Shown here: one piece after another, positions 46,634-59,048 of the stretch | How positions within the stretch are numbered: the stretch's first letter is position 1 | How the letters are laid out: each line of letters opens with the position of its first letter | NCBI GenBank assembly: GCA_031763025.1 | Contig: JASSKH010000022.1 | Span: 1,833,232-1,897,231 of the forward strand | DNA length: 64,000 bases | Source: Macrocystis pyrifera | Taxonomy: Eukaryota > Sar > Phaeophyceae > Laminariales > Laminariaceae | Direction: 5' to 3' | Position numbers and translations under genes: made by a program | The notes under the pieces: generated by a model | Seen by the model: the letters and a program-made list of their open reading frames with translations, nothing else | What the model was told of the DNA's origin: nothing | Database searches by the model: none

Positions 46634-49600
46634 AGACGATGACCGCAAGCCTACGCGCACCCCGACGAGTGTGGTTCGTTGCGAGGTACACGGGATACAT
46701 CCCGGCCCTCACAATGTCGGCTGCCGAGTTATTGCGAGACACCCGGGTGAGCGCGAGATCCAGCGTAACGATAGTCGAACACGTTTTCCCGTGGGGTTGG
46801 GACGGGCGATGGTGTGCGAATAGGAGTATACGTGTGTCCCTTTTGCCTTGATGGTTTTATCTTCCTCGAGAAAACATTTTGTTGGGCTGTAGTGCATGTG
46901 GTCAGACTGAGGGATTCCATGATGTTTGCTTTAGACTCCAAGAAAACAGGGAGGGAAGAGTAGTGTCTGAAATTCATGCATTCTGGGGCGTTAGCTGCTC
47001 TCGTACGTTTTCTCTGCGGTGTCTTGCACTCGGGTCAAGTGATTATCCTCACGGTTATTCCATTCAGTATAATTACGGAATACGCTATAGTGGGAGTTTG
47101 TTGGGCGCGCGTACTTCTCCCCTCAGGCAGACGAGGGGAAGATCGCGGACAATCTTGAGGACCGTTGTTGCGGTGAGTCAAAGCACATACTCTGGTCGTA
47201 TGCGGTGTAGGCAGAGGGTGGACCAATCGAGACGGTCACGTTGTGCTTTACGCAGCACGTCTCCGCTTCAAGCGTCCTTTACATAGAAGCAGGGTAAAAT
47301 CACGTCTGTATCCCACCACGAAGACTACCTCACGTCACCAGGTAGACCCGAGACGCGTTCACCGTCGCTAGCTCTTGAACTGACACGCGGGGTGATAGCC
47401 CTTTATAGTGTGAGCGCTTGAAAATCATTGATACGTTGTTGTTATTCGGCTCTATTACCAGATAACACTCGAGCGTATGTCTAAGACTCCGCGCTTCGTC
47501 TCCGGCTCCGGGAGATTTAATAAATACATGTAGTATGTGCGGTTTTCAAGCCGGTTTCAGTTACCGTTGAGTTAGATGAGCGCGTTGGGAAAATGTTCTC
47601 CTGCTTTGATATATGAATTATACGCTGCAGGCGCTTGGTGTTGAGCAGGTTATCACAAGTTTCTTTCTTGTTGGTCGGTGTGCGCGTACGGTTGATTCTG
47701 CCATCGAGCATTTGATATTCGCACTTTTGTCTCGCGCACATTCCCAACGTGTGCAGGCGTTATGAGAAGGTCCAGCAACACAATTCAATTGCTGCCTCTC
47801 TAGCCCTAACATTACCAAATGGTCCCCGTTCGAAAAACCAGTAGTCACAGTTGCGTCGAACGTGGAGAGACAGCCTGTTGATACAGGGCCCTGAAGAAGT
47901 TCACAGCTCGTCCCTGGGAGTGTTTTCCACCCCCCAAAATGGTATAAGTGCGCTTCAGAGACGTGCTTTCGACTCTACAGTGCCATCCGTGTACAGCGCT
48001 GGCAGGTAGTCGAGACTCTGACTCTTTGGGGTTATAGCGCTCTCGTAAAATCGAGGCTGACAACCTGTTGCAGAATTATGATCACACGCACGACTGTCTT
48101 ATTAGACGTCGAACAAGGGGCGCTTTGTCTGCTGCTATATAGGTACGTCCGATTGGGGGCTTCAGTTCAGAACAAAGAAACATGCCGCGCTGTCGGGCCC
48201 GGAAATATGAAATTGTGAGGTTAACGGAGTGTGCCTGGAGCACGCTTGACACAGCTGGAATAGTCAAATAAATCTAAACAAAATCAAACCGCGTAGGCAC
48301 GAAATGAAGGCAAAGCCGATGACTATCGGATCTCGTTGGTCGGTCAGACCTGTTCTGCGGTTTTCCAACTTCTGAAATTCCATGGAGGCGAAACGGTGCC
48401 AGTCAATACATGGGTATTGGACGTACCGCATAGATGGATCTAAATTTTTAGTAGTTCGGCCAAACCGACTCAGTCTGGTGTGAGTCTCGTCGTATCCGGT
48501 ACGTTGGCTTTTCACACGCTTACGCAGATTAATCGGCGATGACTGCATTTTATAGTTATCACGGTCTGTGACAATGTCACTCGTACTAGGTATTTCTCTA
48601 GGGTGAAGAGCCAGCACACGGACACTTGGCGTGCTGGATGTCGATGGGTAGAAGTACCGGTTGAATGGGAAGGCAACACACTTTTGGTACTGCCGCAGCA
48701 TCGTACAGCTTAATCGAAATCATAGACGGCGACCGGATGTGCTATCGACCAGCAACTCGATAGGCTGATGTTAGGGAAGTGTCCGCATCTGGCGGACGCG
48801 CTATCAATATCCCAAACACTTGCGAGAGCCGTTGTCAAGCTGGCTCGTGAGTTTCGCTCAGATACAACGTGCCGATCAGATGTTGACGTTTGGCGCTCTC
48901 TGGGCCAAAGACCAAAGGTGGAGAAAAACCCAGGATTACACGAGGGAAAGAATGAGCGAGTAGGCGTGACTATCCGTGACCAATTTTGCAGTACCAAACA
49001 TCAGTGCACAGACAGATTATCAGCAACGTTCCTTGTTGCCTGCTTGCGGAGGGTGGTACTTCTTCGAGGCAAATTGCTCTGTGCTGATAGCAACTCCTGA
49101 CGAAACCGCACGTTGTGTGCTTCTACGTGCGACCCCCCTGAAATACTACTGATAGTACTCTGCGCTACCAGGTACTGGGCATCTCTTTATTTTGTTATGA
49201 TCAACGATTCGGCGGACTACTGGCTGCTGCGCTCCTGCTGCTGCTCCTCCTGCTGCTGCTGTAGCAACATACTTATAAATATCACGACCCCTCGATGGCG
49301 GCGATAACGTACAATTCGCTTCCTCTTTGCCGCGACACATCATCAATCCCGTTCGTGTCTCTCTTGCGACGGGTGGTCAGCCTTGCTAGAGCTAACGCAT
49401 TACCTGCAACGCAGCAATGTGGCGACATAAAGCTAAACATCGCACCTGTGACATGATTGAAGCAGGAACGAGCTTTGCAACAAACAAAGCATGCCCATCA
49501 TTACACACATGGCGTCCAACCGCACGGATGCCACCACAATAATTACCAGACAGGCATACTTGTACCGACTAAACGAGGTTACTCGGTAACATACAAAACA

Positions 49601-50409
49601 GTAGAAACTACCAGGTGTACTGTATTAACAACAGCAGGACGCCATTGCTGGCCACGTGTTTCACTTCTGCAAGATGATCAGACGAAATACTATGTCAACT
49701 AGCGATAGTCTGCTTATCAGAACAGCCACCACTCATCATGCTGCCATGGTGGCGTAGTGCCAAAAGGGTTGCTAAGCACATGGATACAAGTCAGATCCTG
49801 TAGGCAAGATGTACTACAACATAACTGAGATCGAAACTGCATCCCAATAACCTACAAAATTTCATCGGTCACTGCTGACTAAGGAATAAAAATGTTTGAA
49901 GCATGCATACGATATTGTTGCGCACCCAGTACAAATACAGCCTTTGGTGCTCCACGATAAATTAATGTTGCCTTCCAGCTGGTGCGACCCTAGGGGATGA
50001 GAATACCCCGGGTCCAAAGATGGTGAAGCAGCGAGCCCAGGCGCCATGTTTGGTACTTCCAAAGGACGGCACTACGGCTGGTCTGTCTCCTCCGTAGTTC
50101 CAAGTGATAGTACTGTGGCCTGATTCCGCAGAACGTCTCTCTGGAAGCCGCACGACAACGTCGACTCGATTCCGGAAAACGAGTCCCGGTAATCCCACGA
50201 CGAACGACCTCAGACCACACAACGCTCTTGGACCGCATTGTTGGGGCCTTGTAATACGGTAACCGAAAAAAGAGAATACAAGTTTCTTCGATCCGGTCTA
50301 TCTTATGTGAAGGCGAACAGGTAGTCGCAAGCATGGAAGACGGAGGATACACCAAGTGAAAGGAATCCAGGTAGTCGTAACCGTAAAATACGCACGATTT
50401 ATCATGTGG
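46634..50409. other. no gene recognised
   Basis: Unique-looking sequence with frames up to about 145 codons. The most protein-like is minus 48,264-48,701 (145 codons, basic), with no recognisable domain. Plus 48,768-49,100 is similar in quality. A short GCTGCTGCT-rich patch lies at 49,225-49,262 and TACCAGGTA at 49,166-49,174. Confidence 0.4.
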
Positions 50410-51146
50410 CTGGGACTCGCACTGTACACCTGTGTTGCACTGCCCCCAAACAAAGCTGAAATCCACAAACGTCCCGACAACAACGACACTGGAAGCACGT
50501 CTGCCGCCGTTTTTATCCTGAGGTAGTTTCGTTTTTCTGCGCAACCCCGATCGTTCATTGCGGGCCAAAATTTGGCAGACCGGATATGAGCTCCTTGGTG
50601 CACTCCCGTGAGTGTCCTAAAGTGACAGCCCTTTTCGTGTCCTCCTTCGGGGCGGACCTCGTCGCTGACGTTTGAAAATGGTTCCAGCCGCTTGAATTTT
50701 TGGCTTCTTTGTACTGTAGCCAAGTTTTTTTTCTGCTGAAGAACGAGCAGGAGGGACCAAGTTTTTTTTTCTGCTAAAGAACGAGGGGGAGGGACCCAGA
50801 AGTTATGTCTCTCCTGCTCGTTCTTTAGCAGAAAAAAAAACTTGGCTACAGTACAAAACACCTGAAATTCAAGCGCTTGGAACCACATCTCGAAACGTCG
50901 GCGACGAGGTCCGCCTCGAAGGAGGATACGAAAAGTGCTGTCACTTTGGGACGCTCACGGGAGTGCACAAAGGGAGCTCATATACGGTCTCACAATTTTT
51001 GACCCGCAAGGAATAGCCGGGGTTTAACAGAAAAACGAAAAATTCTCAGGAATAAAACTGCGGCAGACGTGCTTCCAGTGTCTTTGTTGTTGGGACATTT
51101 TTTGTGTTTTGTGGGCAGTGCAACACAGGTGTGTAACTTTCATCGT
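50410..51146. repeat. ~0.74-kb imperfect palindrome (foldback structure)
   Basis: The left arm, about 50,410-50,754, is the inverted copy of the right arm, about 50,810-51,146. Landmarks: ACACCTGTGTTGCACTGCCC on the left against GGGCAGTGCAACACAGGTGT on the right; GGAAGCACGTCTGCCGC against GCGGCAGACGTGCTTCC; and GTACTGTAGCCAAGTTTTTT against AAAAAACTTGGCTACAGTAC. The loop-proximal part contains an extra direct copy of the CAAGTTTTTTTT...GAACGAG block (50,757-50,790). A 196-codon minus frame at 50,298-50,888 spans much of the left arm but has no motif. It differs in sequence from the 23-25 kb palindrome. It is possibly a foldback element or hairpin-RNA locus. Confidence 0.9.
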
Positions 51147-52440
51147 TAGCGCGAATACGCGAACGGGCAAGTGCACTCTGGGTTTTGTCTGACGCAAACC
51201 TTTCTTCTACATGTTCAACGGAAAAGCAGTGTAGGTCGTGGTAAGGCACATGTCGATTGCGAATGCGATGCAGACGCAGCTGTTTGGTGTCAAAAGAGCG
51301 GCGCGCAAAATCACGCGAACGCCGTGAAAGGACAAAGCGGGACTGGGGGGGCGCCGTTGAGTGCTTCGAAGCACCGCTGGAACTATTCGACGTGGACCCC
51401 CCGCTTCCACAAGTCGAAGAACTGTCCACGACGAGACCACGTCACTTGGGTGGAGAGTTCCCACGGAGACGGGAGCGGTAGCAACGCTTAAAGCAATGGC
51501 TATGTCTGGCATAGTCCACTTTGCACTCGGGAATATTGGGGGGATATCAACTGGTAGCGGGGTAAGGGGTCCCAGAATTGGAACGTCCAGCGGGCAGGTA
51601 GATCACTGTAACGAACTTGCATGGCGTACGTGCGGAACAAATTCGGTCTGCGTCGTACCCTCGACGGCAGGGTGGAATAACGAGTAGTAGTTGGAGTAGT
51701 AATACTTAAATATGAGACGTTCAGTTAGTGTGCAGGCTGTTTTTATAATGTGATAGTTACACGGGCCTGCAGGAGATAGGGCGGGGCACAACTTCGGGTT
51801 ATCTTGATGCAATCATCTTCGTGGGGTTTCGTGGTGAGTACAAGGTTCCCTTTCGGGATGTCGTTGACTTGGAAATCCGTGGGTGCCACAAGTTGACAAG
51901 GGGGGACCAGCATCATCGTCAAGCCTCCTTGTCAACTCCGAGTACTGCTGGATACTGCTGTTTATCAGGACGAGGATCGACGACGTGTGCTGTATTTCAA
52001 CCCAAATTGCTGTGTCTCCCAGTGAACACTGCACACACATAAATACCAACGTGGTGTTGTACTGCTGCCGCTGTCGCAGTGCGTACCGTGGTTGTGCGGT
52101 TGCGTTTTAATTATCGACTAAGTGTGAGTTTGTACGAATCGTCGTCCTGCCCCCTGACCAGCATCCAATTGCACTTTTCTTGAGATCATGTACGTACCCC
52201 GTATGTATTCATTCCTACTTCCTAGACCGACAGTATTCACGGCCTACACACGCACTAGCGCAAAATGTGCTGTCCGTGGCAGTCACAAAAAGAAGAGCTT
52301 AGTGAGCGACTGCTGCTGCTGTTCCATTGCTGCCTCGTTGTGGAGAGCTCGAGGGACGGTGTGATTAGACATAATACAGCAGCAGCAGTCAGCAGCCAAC
52401 AATAATAGACGAACATCTTATAAATTGGGGGTTTTCATTG
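51147..52440. other. no gene recognised
   Basis: Only short frames (up to 108 codons at 51,361-51,687 plus) in several overlapping frames with no motif. GCTGCT patches occur near 52,310 and AGCAGC near 52,380. Confidence 0.4.
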
Positions 52441-52443
52441 TCT

Positions 52444-53945
52444 TCAAAAAAGGTGTTTCATTGTCTTGCTTGGCTCTAGCAGATCGGATCTGTTCTTTTC
52501 GATTGTTCCAGCAGTGACGGTTACAGGTTGTAGAGGGTTGCGCAAGTATTTCTCAGGCGTTATGATGAATTGTGCCGTGTGCTTATCCAGGGGAGATTGA
52601 GCACTCCGCTCTCCCTCTCCTCTTCTGTCCTCTAATACAACGACAATAAACAATCTCATCAGACCACGTGGTGATCAGGGCACCCAGACTTGGACTTTAC
52701 GAACACTGTATTGACTTGAACGCTTGAGGCTGGCACCAGAAGCCAAGGATGTCTTCGAAGGGATCGGCTCCAGAAGAGCACGCTTCTTCGGGTGAAGTTC
52801 AAGAGCTGATACGTGAGGTCAAGCTGGCGTTGGAGCACCGTCAGGCGTCGATGTAATGACCATGAGGGATATGAATGCTGAGTTCAAGAGGGATGACGGC
52901 CGATCGAAGTCCGGCAACGATGAGGGTAGCGCTGCTGTTGGAATGATCCCGCGCAGGACAGTACCCAGAGACCCCTGCTACTTCTGTAGGCATATGACGG
53001 GACATAGCAGCAGGACGAGAGATATATTTACGTAAGAACGTCTCGCGAAATTCGTGAGCAACGGCAAGCGCAGGAACTGCGTTGCCTATCGAGGTTGGCT
53101 CACCGAGGAGTCAGCCAGACCAGCCAGACAGGGCTGGAGAATGGGGTCCATACCCTGGCGGTGAGTTGGGCAGTGGATTTGATCCGCCTCTCTCGCGCCA
53201 TTCGGCGCATAAGCATACTGCTGTTTTATCGTTTAGTGGGCTGAAATCTGAGTTAAACCCCAGACAAGAGGCGCTCGGTAATGGGCAAACGTTGTTGGCT
53301 TCGTGTCTGGCTTCGTGTCGAATATACCTCACATAGACGAATTGGACACAGAAAACGCGGTACGTGCCGCTAGGGGGTTTAGCCGTGACAGTATGCTGAT
53401 GCATACACTGACGTGTAATTTCTTGTCGACGGCTCTCAAGCGCAAGAGTGACTAGAGTATACTGCACAGGTCTACGTGGCAAGCGTGGGACGCTCTCCTT
53501 GCGTGGTGCGACCCTCAAACAACGGGAGGCAAATCCGGCCTTTCTTGGTGTCTCAATAGTCTGAAGAAAATGCCGGGGAGCAACCCGGTCGAGGATATGG
53601 CTAGGGTCGAGGATATTGCTGCGGAGATGCGTAGAGCAGGACTATAACTTGACGACCACATCACCATTTTCATTGACGCTCTGCCTGTCGCACACGAGGT
53701 GGAGGCACGGAACGTGGCATCTTGTGACAGCATCGGCCGCGATGACATCATCAGGGCTGTTCGAGAGCGACATCACCGACTATGTGGGAACAGGAAGAAT
53801 GGGTCCAACGTTGGCCATACAGACCATGCGATGTACGCCGGCGGCGGCGGTGGCGGTGGCCACGGTGGAGATTCAGGCAGTGCCCGAGAAAATGACGGGA
53901 CACTCGTTCGGTTGGCTTCACAAACAGATTTCCAAGGGCGTTGAT
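52444..53945 (+). mobile_element. truncated, decayed Ty1/Copia relative (LTR + gag part)
   Basis: Collinear with 58.75-60.15 kb. It has an LTR-like segment (TTCCAGCAGTGACGGTTACA ... CATCAGACCACGTGGT), a primer-binding-site-like TGGCACCAGAAGCC at 52,731, and a gag start at 52,749 reading MSSKGSAPEEHASSGEVQEL. Gag continues through LSFSGLKSELNPRQEA (about 53,230) and EVEARNVASCDSIGRDDIIR (about 53,700), ending in a Gly-rich stretch. The frame is broken many times (for example TAA after EHRQASM at about 52,853), and homology stops near 53,945. Zinc knuckles, protease, integrase, RT and RNase H are all missing. It is the same family as the downstream element but a separate, older-looking copy. 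Confidence 0.88.
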
Positions 53946-56900
53946 ATGCCCCCGCGACACGTGTGCGTACTGGGGTGCTTAAGGAAAATCCCTGTCACCT
54001 GAGCTTCGAAGTGTCGCGCAATCCATGCTGGGTGCTCCTGCCTCTGTATCAGAGCTTGAGCGTGACTGCTGTGTTGCGGTCAAATGATTTCGAGACAATG
54101 GGACTCCCTGGACCGGATTTTTTGTGGTGGTGCTGCTCGTTTTGAGAGGTGCCATCGACTAGATTTCGTGCGGATTTCCGAAGCTCATAGACGAGAAAGC
54201 GGCTACCGCTATTCCTGAGAGACTGCGCGACGCTTCTATGGTGAACTGTGACAGCACGGTACTGCTCTAAGACCCTCTTAAGAACCTACTCTCGGTAGAT
54301 ACCTGAGGCCGGCTCACCTGGTGTTTCATAGATCGAGGGGTGCCCTCGCCCAAGGAGGATCGGGCCACGCAGAAAGTGAATCGATGCTAGGCAGTAGTTA
54401 CAAGCAGCCAGAGCAAACAATCAACGAAACAACAGGCACGATAACAAGGCACGACGGGCAAGGCAGAGTCCAAGGGGCTGGGGGTTGATAGAACAAGCAC
54501 CTCAGATCACTCGGCTTTGACTTTCTTTGGGTCATTTGGTAGCGTTACGAAGCGCTGGGCGTTCCCAGAAGCTTGCTATCGGCTATTTACCCGAGATCGA
54601 GGGCGTTCCTGCACTAGGGGTCCCTCCTGTCCCATTAAATGCGACCGAAGGAGCCGGACAAAGCTTACCGTCTGCCCATTCAAATATACCCGACGCGTGA
54701 CACTTCAAAACAGTTGTCTCACGCTGAATTATTCTCGTCATGGTACTGGACGCGACAGTCGCAACGCTTTGAACCATTCGCCCCGGCGCCCCTTGCAGTC
54801 ACATCCCCCCTGCCCTACGCATAACCATCGTCGGCACAATACGAGCACCTTGGTACTAGCCCGGCGACAGCGTGTGTGCCTTCTTCCTGAGTCCACTGTC
54901 ATCAGCAAGGCGTTTGTAACACCCTCCGACGCCTAATACTCGACTCAGGGCGGGCTTTCTTGCCGTTGCCGTCAGGTGCGCTTTTTGTCCTCAGCACCCC
55001 TATCATTGCAACCCCCCCTCCAGCCCGGCGCATGTGAGCGTCGCTTTCGTGCGGGGATTACGGTAATTAACCGATCCCCCTTTCCTCTTCGGCTCCCCAT
55101 CGCTGTATCACCCCCCCAGCTCACCTCATGTCAGTGTCGGTGTCAAGTAGACCATACGGCGACTCACTGATCTTCTGTTCCTCCTCAGCACCCCCGCCAG
55201 TGTAACTTCTCCCTATTTACTATAGATAAGTTGGGTTGGCGTCGGTTGGCAACGACAGTGTAAAATATGCCGCTCTCTACGTGAGCTAGATAGCCAGGGC
55301 GCTGCTTTTAGTTTTTTCTGTTTTTCTTTGGCGGTCGTCACAACTGGTGGTCGAGTTAGATCATTTGTACGGGGTGGAGAAGCTTTTCTTCGCACAAGGG
55401 GAATGATCGTATCACGTAGAGTTTTGGGGTAAAGCACCCAAGAGGCAGTTACATAGTACTCCCATTGCTGTCTCTAGAAGTGGCCACACCGGAAAATATG
55501 TTAACTCAGTGACGATATCATCCTTATGCAAGTCGGCCTCATAAACGTTTCTTAGTAGGATGAAGCTCACTCTTCATGCAACTCGCTCAAGACCTCATTC
55601 ATGGCGCTTCGATCCTGGTGCAAGCATTGTCTGCCTGGTCGGTGGCAACCCGACGTGATCCGTCCCGGCATTGCAGGGATTCGAGGGTCTCTGGTCATAC
55701 GACCACGGCTATGTATGATATCGAGTACACCCTCCCCCCGACACATGTCAGCGTTGGTGCCTAGCGCCCATCACGATTATGGATCACTGCAGCGTGTGCG
55801 CCTTCCTCCTCCCCCTGTCTCCGTCTGCTAGGTGTTGCAGCGCGCCTTGTTTGCGCGGTGCTGCCCTTGGACGGTGGTAAGGAGAGACGCGGTCCTGACC
55901 CTTGTCTGAACATTTTTCAGCCTTCTTCCATCCATCACCGTCGTTCCTATGCTACAGCGTCTCTACTCTCCACGGTGCTGACCTTGGACGGTGGTGAGAA
56001 TAGAGACGGTCCTGACCCTCGTACATTCTTCAAGACTTGCGACCGCCAGCACCGCATCCGTATAGCACGCTTGGAGACTGTTTTCATCGGTAAAAAGGCT
56101 GCTTTCCTTCCCGCCTCAGCTGCATCTGAGATAGGGAACCCTTGTCGAAGGCTTCCATCTGCACATTGACCAAACCTACACGTTTGCCATTTTGGCTATT
56201 AATAGACACATATTCCACTGTAAGCTACTATCGTATTACGACACAACCCCATCTCCACCCGAGACTACAGAGAGTTCTGCCAGTCTTTCATCGGATGGCT
56301 ATACGTGGCCACACTGTGTACACACTGCGGTGAATGACTACTGTGCCCCTCTCTATATACCTACGCGCTTGACTTTGTCTTAACTGCTGTAACGGTTCAC
56401 CGATTGATACTCAAAAATTACTTGCGCACTGCACTGTGTCGGTATTACAACAGTTCACGTACCTTATGTCAGACTTTTCAAACTGCGCACTGGACTGTAT
56501 CGATACTGCGACCACTCACCTAGTTTCGCCAGTCGTTTCTCAGTGTGCCTTCAATAAACCGTTCTGCGTTAGTTGATATCCATTTGCCTCTCCGAAGCTG
56601 CCTGAGATATCTCTAGTCTCGTTGTGCGGATAGCATATTTTCTTGTATCGTACGCTTTCCCTGTGGCGATGATCTCGAAACGTCTCTGCACTGAGAGTGG
56701 AAGCTCTTTGTGAATGCGGAGGTGGATTTTCTTTATCGATTTACCACGTACTGTAAGAAGTTCATGATGAGTCCTCGTTTTGCTTTGGTCTCTTCTTATG
56801 GTATATACTTCTATTTCGTGTACTTCGCGCGCTTCAACTTACTGGCAGTACCCAAGTTTATTGCTTGATCCCAAGTGAGTAAGCCGTTTGAAGGTACTGA

Positions 56901-58744
56901 CGTGTACGCCACCCCCCCAGCACGAATGCTGTCCACTGGCGCGACTCTTTCGTGTTAAAGTCAAACATGAGTTCTAAAACGACGTTCATCTACAACCACG
57001 TTCAAAACGTACTCCTCGCAAATAGGGTTTGGTGGAAGTAGGAGTAGAAAGGTGTTACTAATAGTGACTGACACCCCCCCCCCAGCACGGAAACTGTCCA
57101 CTGGTATTTGAATCACACATTTTGATTTGTTTATTCAACCGTCGACCACTGCACTTAACGCTTCAACTACAAGTGATGGCTTGTGCCTATGCGACCTCTT
57201 GTTTCGGTGTTGGACGTTCGGGCCGGGGAAGATGCCCAACCGACATTGGGAAACGGCGTCAAGATCGGATGACGTAAACGTAGTATACGATTCAGCATTC
57301 CAGCACATGATGTTCACACACCCCGATTGTGTATATTCGAACTATGTTTTTAAACCCCCAATACTCGTGGTCTTCGAGACATGCTGCGGCACGTACCGGT
57401 AACCCGCTGGAAAAAAAAACGCGCTTTTGCGCGAAATCGACCTTAAAACGCATGACCGGCCTAGAAAAGAGTATCCCTAACTTGGTGACACAGTTTACTT
57501 GTTTGAACTTGCGCCATTCCGAATAAGTGGGCACAAAAAAAAACTGAATGGGTCAGGCCCTGGTGTGCCGCCTTTTCAGAACTCGTACGGTACGGTGTTG
57601 ACGCTGAATTAGGCCGTAGGTTGCCTTCTTGTAAGTATCCCCGATCTTGACCATTCGCTGCTGCAGCCCAGTAGACCAACTATTTTTTTTGGATTACCCG
57701 GGGACGTGGCTTCTCTAAAACCCCAGTATTCAGATATCACTTATATACGGTACGGGGCCTAGCACAAGTAGTTATTGTGTGTTACTCAAATTCAAACAAT
57801 ATTGAAATCCTTCGACGTCCAGCAACCATGCAGTCTTTCTTAACAGGAACTCTGCATTTTTGGCGTGTGGTGCGCGGCTTCTGAGATACGTCAGGCAGCT
57901 CGCGGTGGAGCTAAGCAATATTAGCTGAGCTTTGCCATCTGGTTGCTGCGTATATTAACCCCTAGCTCAGAAGGGCATGTTACAAAAGAAAGGCTCTCAG
58001 GCCTGTTGTATTACTATCGGTATTGTCGGACAGGACAGGATGGAAGGAGATAAGAGGGAGATAAGCAGAATAAACGAGTGGGCGTGCAAACGCTCCTGTT
58101 GTTCTGCCAACCTTGATGATCTCAAACAGAGACATGCACCTCCTATTAATACGATGACCTTCGTCAGTTAATGGCACAACCGTAACCGATCCTTTACGAC
58201 CTACGACGACTTCGTCAGGTAATGACACACCCGTTGCCGATTTTTTACGGATTCCTTTTGCGGTAATATCTACACTACACCGAACAATTGAACCACATAC
58301 GACAGCCAACCCAGTGTTCTGTAAAGTATGTGCTACTTGGTGTAGTGTCGTTCCATACGCGGTTCCTCAGCAGCTAAGCCACATACGACACAGCAGACAC
58401 CAGGTACGACGATGTGTTTGGTACCTTAACGGCTTTGCAATGAACATCGTACTGGTCACTATTGGATCTCTCGAGGATCCCACCCTTGAACCATATACTC
58501 CCAGATTATTCCGTGTTATCCAGTGACGACAAAATTATAGCTACTGGCAAGCAACATCTCTAACAACGAATACCCTAGATCAACCTGTAGACATACAACA
58601 CACCCGTTTTGCTGATGTAGCCTACGTGCTACAGACGGCTTATGTTACCGATCAGCGACTTGGTATAGGCTACTGGCTACTGCTGGGTAGCGTGGTAGCT
58701 ACCTTCAATATGAACTCTCGATCGAGGTGACATAATCAAATTTG
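53946..58744. other. no gene recognised; short local duplications
   Basis: Contains a 117-bp tandem pair (GTGCTGCCCTTGGACGGTGG at 55,858 and its variant at 55,975). A doubled GCGCACTG(C/G)ACTGT...ACT(C)AC block lies at about 56,425-56,520. CCCCCCCAGCACGRA...CTGTCCACTGG is repeated at about 56,915 and 57,070. The 54-55 kb part could be a remnant of the truncated Copia, but no pol domain can be read. Frames are short (139 codons or fewer). Confidence 0.4.
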
Positions 58745-59030
58745 CTATATTTCGTCTGGATCGTTCCAGCAGCGACGGTTACAAGTTGTAGAGGGTTGCG
58801 TATATCTTCGCAGGCGTTAGTATGAATTATGCCGTGTGTTCACGAGGAGAGTTTGAGCACTCCGTTCTCTGCTCCGTTCTCTGCTCCGAGCTACGAGCTA
58901 GGCTCCGCTCTCTCTCCCCTCCTCTGTCCTCTCATACAACGCTTATAAAGAAACTCATCAGACCACGTGGTGGTCAGGGCATCCAGGCTTGGACTCTACG
59001 AACAGACCAGTGTCTTGAACGTTTGAGATC
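58745..59030 (+). repeat. 5' LTR-like segment of the Copia element
   Basis: Shared with 52,444-52,730 of the truncated copy over its whole length, immediately before the primer binding site. It holds CT-rich sequence and TATAAAG at 58,944-58,950, a plausible LTR promoter TATA box. The exact 5' boundary (TG) and 3' boundary (CA) were not fixed. The 3' LTR needed to define them is not in the window. Confidence 0.65.
58944..58950 (+). promoter_or_regulatory. putative LTR TATA box
   Basis: TATAAAG lies within the LTR-like segment, 85 bp before the primer binding site. The equivalent position in the truncated copy reads ACAATAAACA. Promoter function is inferred only from position. Confidence 0.35.
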
Positions 59031-59046
59031 TGGTACCAGAAGCCCA
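59031..59046 (+). other. primer binding site of the Copia element
   Basis: TGGTACCAGAAGCCC directly follows the LTR-like segment. TGG followed by a CAGA-containing sequence resembles the initiator-Met tRNA complement (TGGTATCAGAGC) used by many Copia elements. The truncated copy has TGGCACCAGAAGCC at 52,731. Confidence 0.7.
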
Positions 59047-59048
59047 CG

